From Bacillota bacterium (GTDB lineage: Bacteria > Bacillota > Clostridia > Lachnospirales > Lachnospiraceae): a stretch of DNA of 64,000 bases. The notes under the pieces are model-generated. The model ran no database searches. It had not been told where the DNA came from and saw nothing but the letters and a program-made list of their open reading frames with translations. This document shows positions 1-8,257 of the stretch, piece by piece. A program made the position numbers and the translations under genes. Positions within the stretch are counted from its first letter, which is position 1. Each line of letters starts with the position of its first letter. The stretch covers positions 55,077-119,076 of the forward strand of contig JAQXUQ010000001.1 in assembly GCA_029224465.1 (NCBI GenBank), written 5' to 3'.

Positions 1-666
1 CTCGTTGATATTCCGCTGATTAAAAAGGCGGCTTCGACCGGGAAACCGCTGATTATTTCATGCGGCATGGGAACCCCCGAAGAAATTCAGGAGGCGGTGG
101 ATGCCGCGAAGAGCGCGGGCAGCGGGCAGGTTGTGCTGCTCAAGTGCTGCAGTGCGTATCCGACCGATTATGAAACCATGCATCTGCGCACAATCACGGA
201 TATGAAGGAAAGATTCGGCGTGCCGGTAGGGCTCTCGGATCATTCGATCGGAACAACGGCCGATATCGCGGCAGCGGCTCTCGGCGCGCAGGTGATTGAA
301 AAGCATTTCTGCATCTCCAGGCAGGACAATACGGTGGACAGCGCGTTTTCGCTTTCCAAGGAAGAGTTCGCGCAGATGGTGCAGGCCGTGCGGAACACGG
401 AGAAGGCGCTTGGAAATGGAAGTCCTTCCGGCGGCGTCTCCTACGGACCTTCCGCGGAAGAAGCACAGAGCTATTCCCTCCGCCGGAGCATTTACGCCGT
501 GAAAGATATCGCGGCGGGAGAAGCGTTCACAAAGGACAATATCCGGTGCATCCGTCCTTCGGGCGGCCTGCACCCCAGATATTATGAAGAACTGATAAAC
601 GGAAAAAAGGCAGGCCGCGCGATCGCGTTCGGTACGCCGATTCATGGGGAGGACATACAGCAGTAG
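1..666 (+). CDS. pseI: Pseudaminic/sialic acid synthase family protein (PseI/NeuB), 3' part
   Basis: The frame is open from base 1 and ends with TAG at 664-666, so the 5' end lies outside the window and 221 codons remain. This family condenses phosphoenolpyruvate with an N-acetylated hexose to make a nine-carbon nonulosonic acid used in surface glycans. The visible part holds the second half of the TIM barrel, with LKCCSAYP, a GLSDHS segment and an IEKHF segment, followed by a C-terminal SAF/antifreeze-like domain over about the last 60 residues. The DSAFSL stretch resembles pseudaminic acid synthases more than NeuB, which is why PseI is preferred; legionaminate or sialate synthase is possible. 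The stop abuts the stop of the convergent ohrR-like gene with no spacer. Confidence 0.82.
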   Translation, partial: LVDIPLIKKAASTGKPLIISCGMGTPEEIQEAVDAAKSAGSGQVVLLKCCSAYPTDYETMHLRTITDMKERFGVPVGLSDHSIGTTADIAAAALGAQVIEKHFCISRQDNTVDSAFSLSKEEFAQMVQAVRNTEKALGNGSPSGGVSYGPSAEEAQSYSLRRSIYAVKDIAAGEAFTKDNIRCIRPSGGLHPRYYEELINGKKAGRAIAFGTPIHGEDIQQ

Positions 667-1125
667 TCAGTTCCCGGATGGATTGTTTTCTTCCATATGC
701 GCAAGAAGTTTGTGCAGCAGCGTATAGAGCGTTTCAGCCTCCTCCCTGCTGAGCGCAAGGCTGCATGCCATTTGTTTTGGCACAAAGAGCGCCTCGTCTT
801 CCAGCGCCATACCTTTGTCCGTAACCCGGACGATCAGGTTGCGTTCGTCCGCTCTGGAGCGTTCCCTTGTGATATATCCCTTGTGTTCCAGCTTCTTGAG
901 TACCGGTGTCAGCGTGCCGGAATCCAGAAGCAGCTTTTCGCCAAGCTCCTTGACGTTCACCTGCTTCTTCTCCCACATGACCATCATCGTAATATACTGC
1001 GTATAAGTTAAATCCAGCTTGTCAAGCGAAGGCTTGTAACGGCGGATGATTTCCTTGCTGACCGCGTAGAGGGGAAAACAAAGCTGATTCTCCAGTTTCA
1101 GGCTCGCGTATTTGTCTACAGTCAT
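667..1125 (-). CDS. ohrR: OhrR-like MarR-family peroxide-sensing repressor
   Basis: A 152-residue winged-helix regulator that closely resembles Bacillus OhrR from the N-terminal KLENQLCF segment through YTQYITMMVMWE to the LDSGTLTPVLKKLE recognition region. Cys16 sits where the reactive cysteine of one-Cys OhrR lies; in the family its oxidation by organic hydroperoxides releases DNA. ATG at 1123-1125 is preceded by GGAGGT (1134-1139). The usual target, an ohr peroxidase gene, is not adjacent: the divergent neighbour is a nucleoside-transporter lipoprotein gene and the convergent neighbour a nonulosonate synthase gene. Its target is therefore unknown from this window. Family assignment is strong; the peroxide-sensing role is inferred from Cys16. 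Confidence 0.88.
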   Translation of the reverse strand: MTVDKYASLKLENQLCFPLYAVSKEIIRRYKPSLDKLDLTYTQYITMMVMWEKKQVNVKELGEKLLLDSGTLTPVLKKLEHKGYITRERSRADERNLIVRVTDKGMALEDEALFVPKQMACSLALSREEAETLYTLLHKLLAHMEENNPSGN

Positions 1126-1256
1126 ATCGTAAGACCTCCGTTATTATACGAAGTAATGTTACCACGCTATTAAATCGCATACAAGCAAACCCGGCAAATT
1201 CGGGAACGGCGTAGCTTTAATTTTATGTAAATTTGTGTAATAATCGGGTTGTACAT

Positions 1257-1276
1257 GCCGCTCCTTCAGGAGCGGC
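1257..1276 (+). other. Leader hairpin upstream of the BMP lipoprotein gene
   Basis: GCCGCTCC and GGAGCGGC form a perfect 8-bp stem closed by a TTCA loop, about 30 bases before the lipoprotein start. It is not followed by a T run, so it is not an intrinsic terminator. A possible TG-extended -10 (TG at 1236-1237, AATAAT at 1239-1244) lies just upstream and would place the hairpin in the transcript leader. It may stabilise the mRNA or be a protein site; no known riboswitch consensus is recognised. Confidence 0.5.
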
Positions 1277-1306
1277 CGGTTTACATTATCCATAGAGGAG
1301 GATGTT

Positions 1307-2542
1307 ATGAAGAAAAAGTTACTTGGCACGGTTATGGCCGCGGTCATGACGGCAGCACTTCTTGCCGGCTGCGGCGCGCCTGTGGACAAGGCGTCGACAG
1401 CAGATTCCGCTGCAACCGAGGCGGCAGCCGCGGCGACAGAGGCTCCCGCTGCTTCCACAGAAGCGGCTGAGGCTGCTACGCAGGCGGAAGCTTCCGGAAA
1501 GGTACAGGATGCGGCACTCAAGATTGCCATCGTATCCTCGCCGTCCGGTGTGGATGACGGCTCCTTCAACGAGAACAACTATAACGGTATTCTCGATTTC
1601 ATCAAGGAAGCGCCGAACAGCACGGTAACGCCTGTCAAGGAAGAGACCGGCGACGTTGCAGCCTGCATTCAGACCGTTTCGGATATCGTCGCGGACTATG
1701 ATGTCATCGTATGCTGCGGCTTCCAGTTCGCGGGCATCGGCCCTGTAGCGGAGGAAAACCCGGATGTGAAGTTCATTCTGGTTGACTCGAACCCTACAGA
1801 CGCGGAAGGAAAGGAAGTAGAAGAGCCCAACATCTACGCGATGACCTTCAAGGAACAGGAGTCCGGATTCCCGGCAGGCCTTGCGGCAGCGCTTACGACC
1901 AAGACCGGAAAGGTCGCTGTTGTCAACGGTATCGCTTATCCTTCCAACGTCAACTATCAGTACGGCTTCATGAGCGGCGTGAATTATGCCAACAAGTACT
2001 ATGGCACAAAGGCAGAATGTGTTGAGCTTCCTTCCTACGCGGGAACCGATGTCAACGGAAACAATGTCGGCGGCAACTATGTCGGCTCTTTCGCGGATGA
2101 GGCAACTGGCAAGGTTGTAGGCCAGGCGCTTCTGAACGAGGGCTGCGATGTGATCTTTGTTGCGGCAGGCGCTTCGGGCAACGGTGTTTTCACGGCCGTC
2201 AAGGAAGCAAAGGACGCTTATGTCATCGGCTGCGATGTTGACCAGTATGACGACGGCGCAAACGGCAGCTCCAACGTCGTTCTGACGTCCGGCCTCAAGA
2301 TCATGGACAAGAACGTGAAGCTGCAGCTTGAGAACATCGCGAACGGCACGTTCAAGGGCGGCAACAATCTGCTTGGCGCTGACACGGATTCCACTGGTTA
2401 TGTATCTGCGGAAGGCAGACAGCAGCTCTCTTCGGACGCGATCCAGAAGATTGACGAAGCTTTCGCGAAGGTGAAATCCGGTGAGGTTGTGCCTGCGGCA
2501 AACTTCAATGATGAGACGCCGGATAACTTCAAGGGTCTTTGA
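1307..2542 (+). CDS. BMP/PnrA-type nucleoside ABC transporter substrate-binding lipoprotein
   Basis: 411 residues. Residues 1-21 are a lipoprotein signal peptide ending in the lipobox LAGC, with Cys22 the lipidated residue. An Ala/Thr/Glu-rich linker (about 23-65) follows, then a periplasmic-binding fold of the Bmp/Med/PnrA family, whose characterised members bind purine and pyrimidine nucleosides. AGGAGG near 1294 sets the ATG at 1307. It is first in a cassette with the double ATPase (2646) and two permeases (4181, 5305), matching the gene order of the Bacillus nupNOPQ nucleoside importer. A strong hairpin-T tract lies directly after the stop and should give more binding protein than membrane components. 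The exact ligand is not visible from sequence. Confidence 0.9.
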   Translation: MKKKLLGTVMAAVMTAALLAGCGAPVDKASTADSAATEAAAAATEAPAASTEAAEAATQAEASGKVQDAALKIAIVSSPSGVDDGSFNENNYNGILDFIKEAPNSTVTPVKEETGDVAACIQTVSDIVADYDVIVCCGFQFAGIGPVAEENPDVKFILVDSNPTDAEGKEVEEPNIYAMTFKEQESGFPAGLAAALTTKTGKVAVVNGIAYPSNVNYQYGFMSGVNYANKYYGTKAECVELPSYAGTDVNGNNVGGNYVGSFADEATGKVVGQALLNEGCDVIFVAAGASGNGVFTAVKEAKDAYVIGCDVDQYDDGANGSSNVVLTSGLKIMDKNVKLQLENIANGTFKGGNNLLGADTDSTGYVSAEGRQQLSSDAIQKIDEAFAKVKSGEVVPAANFNDETPDNFKGL

Positions 2543-2559
2543 TTATTTTATCTGACTGC

Positions 2560-2593
2560 AAGGAGGCAGGACGGCGGTTCCTGCCTCCTTTTT
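2560..2593 (+). terminator. Intra-operon terminator/attenuator after the lipoprotein gene
   Basis: AAGGAGGCAGGA (2560-2571) pairs perfectly with TCCTGCCTCCTT (2579-2590) around a 7-base loop and runs into T's to 2593. It lies between the lipoprotein stop and the ATPase gene of the same cassette. Partial termination here is a common way of making binding protein in excess. Confidence 0.85.
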
Positions 2594-2645
2594 CAGATAT
2601 CCGCGGTCCGGACAGCCGTCCGGTCAATGAAAAAGAGGAATACCA

Positions 2646-4184
2646 ATGGCAGACGATCAGTACATCGTTGAAATGAACCATATCACGAAGCGCTTTCCCG
2701 GCATTGTCGCGAATGATGATGTAACGGTGAAGATCCGGAAAGGGGAAATCTACGCCCTTCTGGGTGAGAATGGGGCCGGGAAATCGACGCTCATGAGCAT
2801 GCTGTTCGGCATGTATGAGCCGGATGAAGGGCAGATCATTGTGCGCGGGAAGGAAGAGAAGATCACATCTCCCAGCTATGCGGCCGGCCTGAATATCGGC
2901 ATGGTGCATCAGCATTTCAAACTCGTATCAAATTATACAATCGCAGAGAATATAATCCTTGGAAACGAACCGGTACGAAAAGCCTTCGGTCTGTTTCCCT
3001 ATGTTGACATAAAGTCCGCAAATGACAGAATCCGGAAGCTCTCGGAGCAGTACGGGCTCGAAGTGAACCCGACGGATGTCATCGAAGACGTGAACGTTTC
3101 CACAAGACAGCGCGTGGAAATACTGAAGATGCTGTACCGGCAGGCGGAAATCCTGATTTTCGACGAACCGACAGCGGTTCTGACACCGCAGGAGATCGAT
3201 TCCCTGCTGAAGATCATCAAAAACCTGCGGGACGGCGGAAAGACGATCATCCTGATTACACATAAACTCGAGGAGATCAAACGCGTCGCCGACCGCTGCG
3301 CAATTCTCCGCAGAGGCAGGCTCATTGGCGTCTATGACGTGCCTTCGATGAATACGAAGGAAATGGCGAACCTGATGGTCGGCCGGGAAGTGGAACTCAC
3401 GCTTCAGAAGAATCCGGCGCATTTCGGTGATGTTGTTCTTGATGTGGAAAATCTCCATGTGGAGAACGCGGACCATTTCGAGGTCGTCAAGGGCGTCAGC
3501 TTCCAAATCCATGCCGGCGAGATTTTCGCGATTGCGGGCGTATCCGGAAACGGACAGACCGAGATTGCCGACGCGATTGCGGGGCTCCTGCGGACGACGC
3601 AGGGCAGTATCCGGATACTCGGCAGGGAGATCAGCAGTTTCACGATCCGGGAACGGACAAGAACCGGAATTTCCTATATTCCCGAAGACAGACAGAGCGT
3701 CGGACTGATTCTGGATTTCAATCTCGCGGAGGATCTCGCGCTCCGCAATTATTATGAGTCGCCGTTCGCAAAAAAGAGTGTTCTGCAGAAAAAGACCTTT
3801 GAGGATTACGGCAACCGTCTGATCGGCAAGTACGATATCCGCTCGGCTTCCGGCAACGCCACAATTGTGCGTTCCATGTCCGGCGGCAATCAGCAGAAAG
3901 CCATTGTCGGCAGGGAAATCGAACAGGACGCGCCTCTGACCATCTTTGTGCAGCCGACGCGCGGCCTCGACATCGGTGCGATCGAAAACATCCACCGCCA
4001 GATTCTCGAAGAACGGGACAAAGGAAAAGCCGTCCTTCTGATCTCTCTGGAGCTGGATGAAGTCATGCAGCTGGCGGATACGATCGGCGTCATTTATAAC
4101 GGCGAACTGCGCAAAACAGCGCCCGCCGCAGACTTTACCACCTCGGAAGTCGGCGAGTACATGATGGGGGTAAAACGGTCATGA
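2646..4184 (+). CDS. Nucleoside ABC transporter ATPase with two nucleotide-binding domains (NupO/BmpA-system type)
   Basis: 512 residues with tandem ABC domains. Domain 1 has Walker A GENGAGKS (residues 40-47) and Walker B ILIFDEPTA, but its signature is the degenerate VSTRQ. Domain 2 has a degenerate P-loop (GVSGNGQT), an intact MSGGNQQK signature and FVQPTRGLD in place of a normal Walker B. This split of intact and degenerate elements is normal for sugar and nucleoside importers of the RbsA/BMP class. ATG at 2646 follows AGAGGA with good spacing. The gene overlaps the next permease by 4 bases (ATGA), indicating coupled translation. Confidence 0.9.
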   Translation: MADDQYIVEMNHITKRFPGIVANDDVTVKIRKGEIYALLGENGAGKSTLMSMLFGMYEPDEGQIIVRGKEEKITSPSYAAGLNIGMVHQHFKLVSNYTIAENIILGNEPVRKAFGLFPYVDIKSANDRIRKLSEQYGLEVNPTDVIEDVNVSTRQRVEILKMLYRQAEILIFDEPTAVLTPQEIDSLLKIIKNLRDGGKTIILITHKLEEIKRVADRCAILRRGRLIGVYDVPSMNTKEMANLMVGREVELTLQKNPAHFGDVVLDVENLHVENADHFEVVKGVSFQIHAGEIFAIAGVSGNGQTEIADAIAGLLRTTQGSIRILGREISSFTIRERTRTGISYIPEDRQSVGLILDFNLAEDLALRNYYESPFAKKSVLQKKTFEDYGNRLIGKYDIRSASGNATIVRSMSGGNQQKAIVGREIEQDAPLTIFVQPTRGLDIGAIENIHRQILEERDKGKAVLLISLELDEVMQLADTIGVIYNGELRKTAPAADFTTSEVGEYMMGVKRS

Positions 4185-5308
4185 GTTATCGGAAGAAATA
4201 TTTGAAAATCGCTGTTTTATCTGTCCTTGTGTCGCTGCTTGCCGGCGCAGTCGTCATTCTGATTCTCGGAAAGAATCCTCTGAGCGCTTACTATAATCTG
4301 CTGCAGGGATGCGGACTTGCGCCAAAGGCCAAGTATGCCGGCGGCAAATCGATGTTCACGGATCTTTCCAGTTACATCGACTACCTGACGCCGATGCTGT
4401 TCGCGGCGCTATCCTACGCGGTCGCGATGCGCGCGGGACTCTTTAATATCGGTATTTCCGGCCAGATGCTTGTCGCGGGCTTCATTTCGTCCATTACGAT
4501 CGGCTACAGCACACTTTCCGCGCCTGTCGCGAAGCCTCTGGTTCTTCTGATTGGCATTGTCAGTGGTATGGCGGTCGGCGCGCTGATCGGCTTCTTCAAA
4601 TACCGGTTCAACATCAACGAAGTTGTCTCTTCGATTATGCTGAATTATATCGCGGAGTACGTCATCAGCTTTTTCATCCATGTGAAATATGTGGATCCCG
4701 TGTCCCGCCAGTCCAGAAACATATCGGATGCCGCAAGACTGACGCTGCATCAGATTGTCATTGGCGGATATAAGTATGATATTCCGATCGGCTTTGCACT
4801 GGCGCTTATTGCAGTGTTTGTGCTCAAGTTTGTTTTTGACAGAACGGTCCTCGGATATGAGCTGCGGGCAGTCGGCCTGAATCCGACGGCGGCGCGCTAT
4901 GCCGGTATCCATGTCGGCAGAAACCTTGTCCTTTCGATGACCATTTCCGGCGCGCTCGCGGGACTGGCAGGCGTTACATATTACCTCGGCTATTTCGCAT
5001 CAATCCAGCCGCGTGTTCTGGTATCGACGGGGTATGACGCGATCGCGGTGGGACTGCTCGGTAACAATGATCCGGTCGGCATCCTGGCCGCGTCTTTCCT
5101 GATTGAAATCATCGGCAAGGGATCGACCTACATGAGCTCGCAGGCAGGTCTGCAGTCGGAGATCGCGTCGGTTATCACGGGCCTGATCCTTCTTGCTTCC
5201 GCATGCAATGCTTTCTTCATGAGCCGGCTTGACAGAAGGGAAGCCGCAAAGAAGGAGCTTCGCAGAAGGAAGGAAGAGAGCGGCAGCCGGAAAGGAGAGC
5301 AGGGATGA
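4181..5308 (+). CDS. Nucleoside ABC transporter permease 1 (BPD_transp_2 family)
   Basis: 375 residues, strongly hydrophobic with about nine to ten predicted membrane segments from residue 10 onwards, and the LFNIGISGQMLVAG and AGLAGVTYYLG segments typical of the branched-chain amino acid/ribose/nucleoside permease family. The C-terminal tail is charged and rich in Arg, Lys and Glu. It overlaps the ATPase gene by 4 bases and the second permease gene by 4 bases. It should pair with the 5305 permease as a heterodimer in the membrane, as in NupP/NupQ. An odd feature is the loop around residues 40-70, between the first two membrane segments, which is longer than usual. Confidence 0.87.
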   Translation: MSYRKKYLKIAVLSVLVSLLAGAVVILILGKNPLSAYYNLLQGCGLAPKAKYAGGKSMFTDLSSYIDYLTPMLFAALSYAVAMRAGLFNIGISGQMLVAGFISSITIGYSTLSAPVAKPLVLLIGIVSGMAVGALIGFFKYRFNINEVVSSIMLNYIAEYVISFFIHVKYVDPVSRQSRNISDAARLTLHQIVIGGYKYDIPIGFALALIAVFVLKFVFDRTVLGYELRAVGLNPTAARYAGIHVGRNLVLSMTISGALAGLAGVTYYLGYFASIQPRVLVSTGYDAIAVGLLGNNDPVGILAASFLIEIIGKGSTYMSSQAGLQSEIASVITGLILLASACNAFFMSRLDRREAAKKELRRRKEESGSRKGEQG

Positions 5309-6273
5309 ATACGATCAATACGATTATTATCGACGGCATGAGCTTTGCCCTGCCTCTTTTCATTATGGCGATCGGCGGCATTTATTCCGAGCGCTCGGGC
5401 ATTACCAACCTCGCACTCGAAGGTCTGCAGGGCATGGGCGCGTTTACCGGCGCGCTTGCCGCTTACACGCTCGCAAGGTCCATCGGACCGAATTCGCAGG
5501 CGCCGTATTATGTGGCAATCCTGTGCGCGATGCTCGGCGGCGCGGTCTATTCGATGCTGCATGCGCTTCTGTGCATCCGCTTCAAGGCAAATCAGGTGAT
5601 CAGCGGTGTCGTGGTCAATATCCTTGCCATGGCGCTTACAACCTTCCTGACGAAGACCATTAACCGTAACGTATTCGGCGCGGCGTCCGATAAATTCGAC
5701 CTCGGCGTGTCCAGACGGCTGACCATTCCGGTCCTTAGCCGGATACCGGTGCTCGGCGCCTTCTTTACGAAGGTTTATCCGTTTGAATTCATTATCGTGA
5801 TCATTGCCGTGATCGCGTGGTATTTCCTGTACAGAACACCTTTTGGCCTGCGTCTTCGCGCCTGCGGCGACAATCCGCATGCGGTAGACGCGGCCGGCGG
5901 AAATGTCGCCGGAACAAGGTTTATCGCAGTTGTGGTTTCGGGCGCGCTGTCGGGACTCGCCGGCATTTGTTTTGCCTATTCCATTTCCGCGAAGTTTTCG
6001 GGCGACATCTATATGGGCTACGGATATCTTGCGATTGCCGGCTACATTTTCGGCAACTGGAATCTTCTGCCCAGTCTCGGCGCCTGCCTGATTTTCGGCA
6101 TGGCAAGAAGCGCGGGATATCAGATTGTACAGCTTCTGGGCATGCCGAGCGCGTATTCGGACCTTGTTATGATCCTGCCGTATGTGCTGACGCTGTTCCT
6201 GCTGATTTTCCTTTCCAAGAATACACATGCGCCGAGAGCGCTCGGAGAAGTTTATGACAAATCAAAACGCTGA
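5305..6273 (+). CDS. Nucleoside ABC transporter permease 2 (BPD_transp_2 family)
   Basis: 322 residues, almost entirely hydrophobic, with the ERSGITNLALEGLQGMGAFTGAL segment that marks the second (NupQ-like) permease of BMP-dependent nucleoside importers. The ATG at 5305 overlaps the stop of permease 1. The last 20 bases overlap the start of the zinc dehydrogenase gene at 6254, so that enzyme probably belongs to the same transcript. Length and topology are normal for the family. Confidence 0.88.
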   Translation: MNTINTIIIDGMSFALPLFIMAIGGIYSERSGITNLALEGLQGMGAFTGALAAYTLARSIGPNSQAPYYVAILCAMLGGAVYSMLHALLCIRFKANQVISGVVVNILAMALTTFLTKTINRNVFGAASDKFDLGVSRRLTIPVLSRIPVLGAFFTKVYPFEFIIVIIAVIAWYFLYRTPFGLRLRACGDNPHAVDAAGGNVAGTRFIAVVVSGALSGLAGICFAYSISAKFSGDIYMGYGYLAIAGYIFGNWNLLPSLGACLIFGMARSAGYQIVQLLGMPSAYSDLVMILPYVLTLFLLIFLSKNTHAPRALGEVYDKSKR

Positions 6274-7267
6274 AATGATGCGCGGCATCTACTATGACGG
6301 GACAAAAGCGGTCTACAGAGAAGATCTTCCCGTGCCGGAGCCGGAAGACGGGCACAGCAGAATCCGGATTCTGTACGCGAACATCTGCAGTACGGACAAG
6401 GAAATTCTGCGCGGCTACCGCCCGGACTTTCAGGGCATCATGGGTCATGAGTTTGTCGGCATTGTTGACAAAACAGCGCTGCCTTCACTGCAGGGACGCC
6501 TCGTGACAGGAGAGCTGAACGAGGGGTGCGGCCATTGCCTGTACTGCAGGAGCGGCCGGGAAAAACACTGCCCGGAGCGGAAGGTGATCGGCCTGTCCAA
6601 AGACGGGTGCTTCGCCGAATATATGACCCTCGCGGATCATCTGATCCACCCGGTCCCGGAAGGGCTGCCGCCGGAAAAAGCGGTGTATACGGAACCTCTG
6701 GCGGCGGCGCTCGAAATTCCGTCGATGGTGCACATCGATCCCGCGAAAAAGACAGCCGTGATCGGAGACGGGAGACTTGCCTTTATGATCGCGCAGGTGC
6801 TTTCGCTTTCGGGAGCGCCGCTCACGGTCATCGGAAAGCACGAGGAAAAGCTTGCCGCATTTGAACCATTTGCGCAGACACGTCTGGTTGACAGCTTTCA
6901 TTTCGGACACGCCGAAGACGGCATCGATGAGCCTCCGATGGACAGAATTGAGGAAGACACATATGAAGTGATTGTCGAGGCGAGCGGTTCTCCTTCGGGA
7001 CTTATGCTGGCATCCAGAATTATCCGGCGGCAGGGAACAATTGTGTTAAAGAGCACGTATGCCGGAAAGCTTTCTCTTGATATGAGCCACTTTGTGGTTA
7101 ATGAAATCACGATCAAGGGGAGCAGGTGCGGTCCGTTCGAGCCGGCGTTAAACCTGCTGCAGCGCGGGCTGATCCGGCTTCCGCAGGCGCAGTGGCATGA
7201 TCTCAAAGACTATGAGGCCGCGTTCGCGTCAAAGGCGTTTAAAGCGGGTTTTAAAATCGCAAAGTAA
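6254..7267 (+). CDS. Zinc-dependent medium-chain dehydrogenase (MDR family), substrate unknown
   Basis: 337 residues. The catalytic-zinc Cys45 (in NICSTD) and the GHE at 64-66 are present. The structural-zinc cysteines follow the normal C-x2-C-x2-C-x7-C pattern in the CGHCLYC region. A Rossmann segment (VIGDGRLAFMIAQVLSLSG) follows. The start was chosen at 6254 because GGAGAAG lies just upstream; the longer frame back to 6227 has no ribosome binding site, and 6275 is a further possibility. Overlap with the permease gene suggests it acts on something the importer brings in, perhaps a sugar or polyol moiety, but that is inference. Family confidence is high; substrate is unknown. Confidence 0.85.
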   Translation: MTNQNAEMMRGIYYDGTKAVYREDLPVPEPEDGHSRIRILYANICSTDKEILRGYRPDFQGIMGHEFVGIVDKTALPSLQGRLVTGELNEGCGHCLYCRSGREKHCPERKVIGLSKDGCFAEYMTLADHLIHPVPEGLPPEKAVYTEPLAAALEIPSMVHIDPAKKTAVIGDGRLAFMIAQVLSLSGAPLTVIGKHEEKLAAFEPFAQTRLVDSFHFGHAEDGIDEPPMDRIEEDTYEVIVEASGSPSGLMLASRIIRRQGTIVLKSTYAGKLSLDMSHFVVNEITIKGSRCGPFEPALNLLQRGLIRLPQAQWHDLKDYEAAFASKAFKAGFKIAK

Positions 7268-7309
7268 AAAGTGCACAGGTGCCGCCGCACGTAAGGCGCG
7301 GCGCCGGAG

Positions 7310-7354
7310 AAAAAGCGGGCATCCGCGGCTTCAGGCCGCAGGTTCCCGCTTTTT
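7310..7354 (+). terminator. Rho-independent terminator of the nucleoside transporter operon
   Basis: AAAAAGCGGG (7310-7319) pairs with CCCGCTTTTT (7345-7354), and an inner GCGGC/GCCGC stem sits within the loop. The A-run/T-run flanks give a standard intrinsic terminator about 45 bases after the dehydrogenase stop. Confidence 0.88.
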
Positions 7355-7406
7355 CGAAGTCTTTAGAGGCAATGAAGAATTGCCGCCGCACAATCAAGTG
7401 AACCCG

Positions 7407-7415
7407 TGTTATAAT
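7407..7415 (+). promoter_or_regulatory. TG-extended -10 promoter for the phosphoribosyltransferase gene
   Basis: TG (7407-7408) one base before a perfect TATAAT (7410-7415). No convincing -35 is seen at 17 bases, which is acceptable for an extended -10. The site lies between the upstream terminator and the gene at 7495. Confidence 0.55.
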
Positions 7416-7494
7416 CAAACATAGGAAGAAGTCTGATAATAAAGCCGGCTTCCGGACAGATTTCACGCAAAAATTTATAACAGGGGGATATCTT

Positions 7495-8133
7495 ATGCAG
7501 AATTATTCCAAGCTCTATTCCAGAAGATTTCCGGATGTTTTCATCAAAGTGATTCCGGGGCACTTTGTTACACCGAACTCTCACATTAATTATTACATCG
7601 ACATGACGACGATGCGTACGCGTCTTACGGAGGCCAAGAATGCAGCGGAGGCCCTTTCGGAAGCGTATGTCGCGACAACCGTTGTAGATACGATCATTTG
7701 TCTGGACGGCACGGAAGTGATCGGCGCTTTTCTTGGGGAAGCACTGACGAAGGCCGGCGTTTTGTCCAAGAACGCGCACAGGACCATGTATATCATGACA
7801 CCGGAATTTGATACATCAGGACAGATGATTTTCCGCGAGAACGTACAGATGATGATCCGCGGCAAGAGCGTTCTGATTCTTCTGGCTTCCACAACAACCG
7901 GACGGACGGTTGCGAGAGCAATCGAATCAATCCGGTATTATGGCGGCACCATTTCCGGTGTTTCCGCGATCTTCTCGGCTGCCAGCAAGGTCTGCGGCTG
8001 CCCGATCAACGCCTTGTTCACCAAGCAGGATATTCCGGAGTACAGGACATGGAAGGCGGAAGAGTGCAGCCTTTGTAAAGAAGGCGTTCCGGTTGACGCG
8101 ATCGCGAACGGATACGGATACAGCCGTCTGTAA
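7495..8133 (+). CDS. Phosphoribosyltransferase-like protein (PRTase fold, orotate PRTase-like), function unknown
   Basis: 212 residues. AGGGGGAT precedes ATG 7495. The central segment VLILLASTTTGRTVARAIESI aligns with the PRPP-binding loop of type I phosphoribosyltransferases, but the acidic pair that normally precedes TTG is replaced by Ala-Ser, so PRPP binding may be altered. Four cysteines in the C-terminal third (KVCGCP and CSLC) could bind metal. It has its own promoter and lies just upstream of ptb-buk, without an obvious metabolic link. It may be a nucleotide-sensing or salvage protein. I recognise the fold, not the function. Confidence 0.65.
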   Translation: MQNYSKLYSRRFPDVFIKVIPGHFVTPNSHINYYIDMTTMRTRLTEAKNAAEALSEAYVATTVVDTIICLDGTEVIGAFLGEALTKAGVLSKNAHRTMYIMTPEFDTSGQMIFRENVQMMIRGKSVLILLASTTTGRTVARAIESIRYYGGTISGVSAIFSAASKVCGCPINALFTKQDIPEYRTWKAEECSLCKEGVPVDAIANGYGYSRL

Positions 8134-8156
8134 GATGAAAAGTACCTGTCTTTTCG

Positions 8157-8185
8157 TTGAAGAGCGCCTCATAGTGTGTTAAAAT
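8157..8185 (+). promoter_or_regulatory. Promoter of ptb-buk
   Basis: TTGAAG (8157-8162), 17-base spacer, TAAAAT (8180-8185), with TG at 8177-8178 giving an extended -10. It lies about 70 bases before ptb. Confidence 0.72.
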
Positions 8186-8257
8186 ATTAACAGTTTGCGG
8201 GAAGCAAAATTGTTGTGACAGGAGAAATCCTTTGATTCATTTCTGCAGGAGGAAATT

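Noticed and set aside
1143..1148. TATAAT on the minus strand just upstream of ohrR as a promoter -10
   Set aside because: Transcription would start inside the GGAGGT ribosome binding site, leaving no leader; no -35 at proper spacing.
1126..1306. Purine riboswitch before the nucleoside-transporter lipoprotein gene
   Set aside because: The conserved loop and junction bases of the purine aptamer are not present; only a simple 8-bp hairpin is seen.
5128..6228. A 366-codon minus-strand open frame within the second permease gene
   Set aside because: Antisense to a clear membrane permease; polar, Arg/His-rich and without a ribosome binding site.
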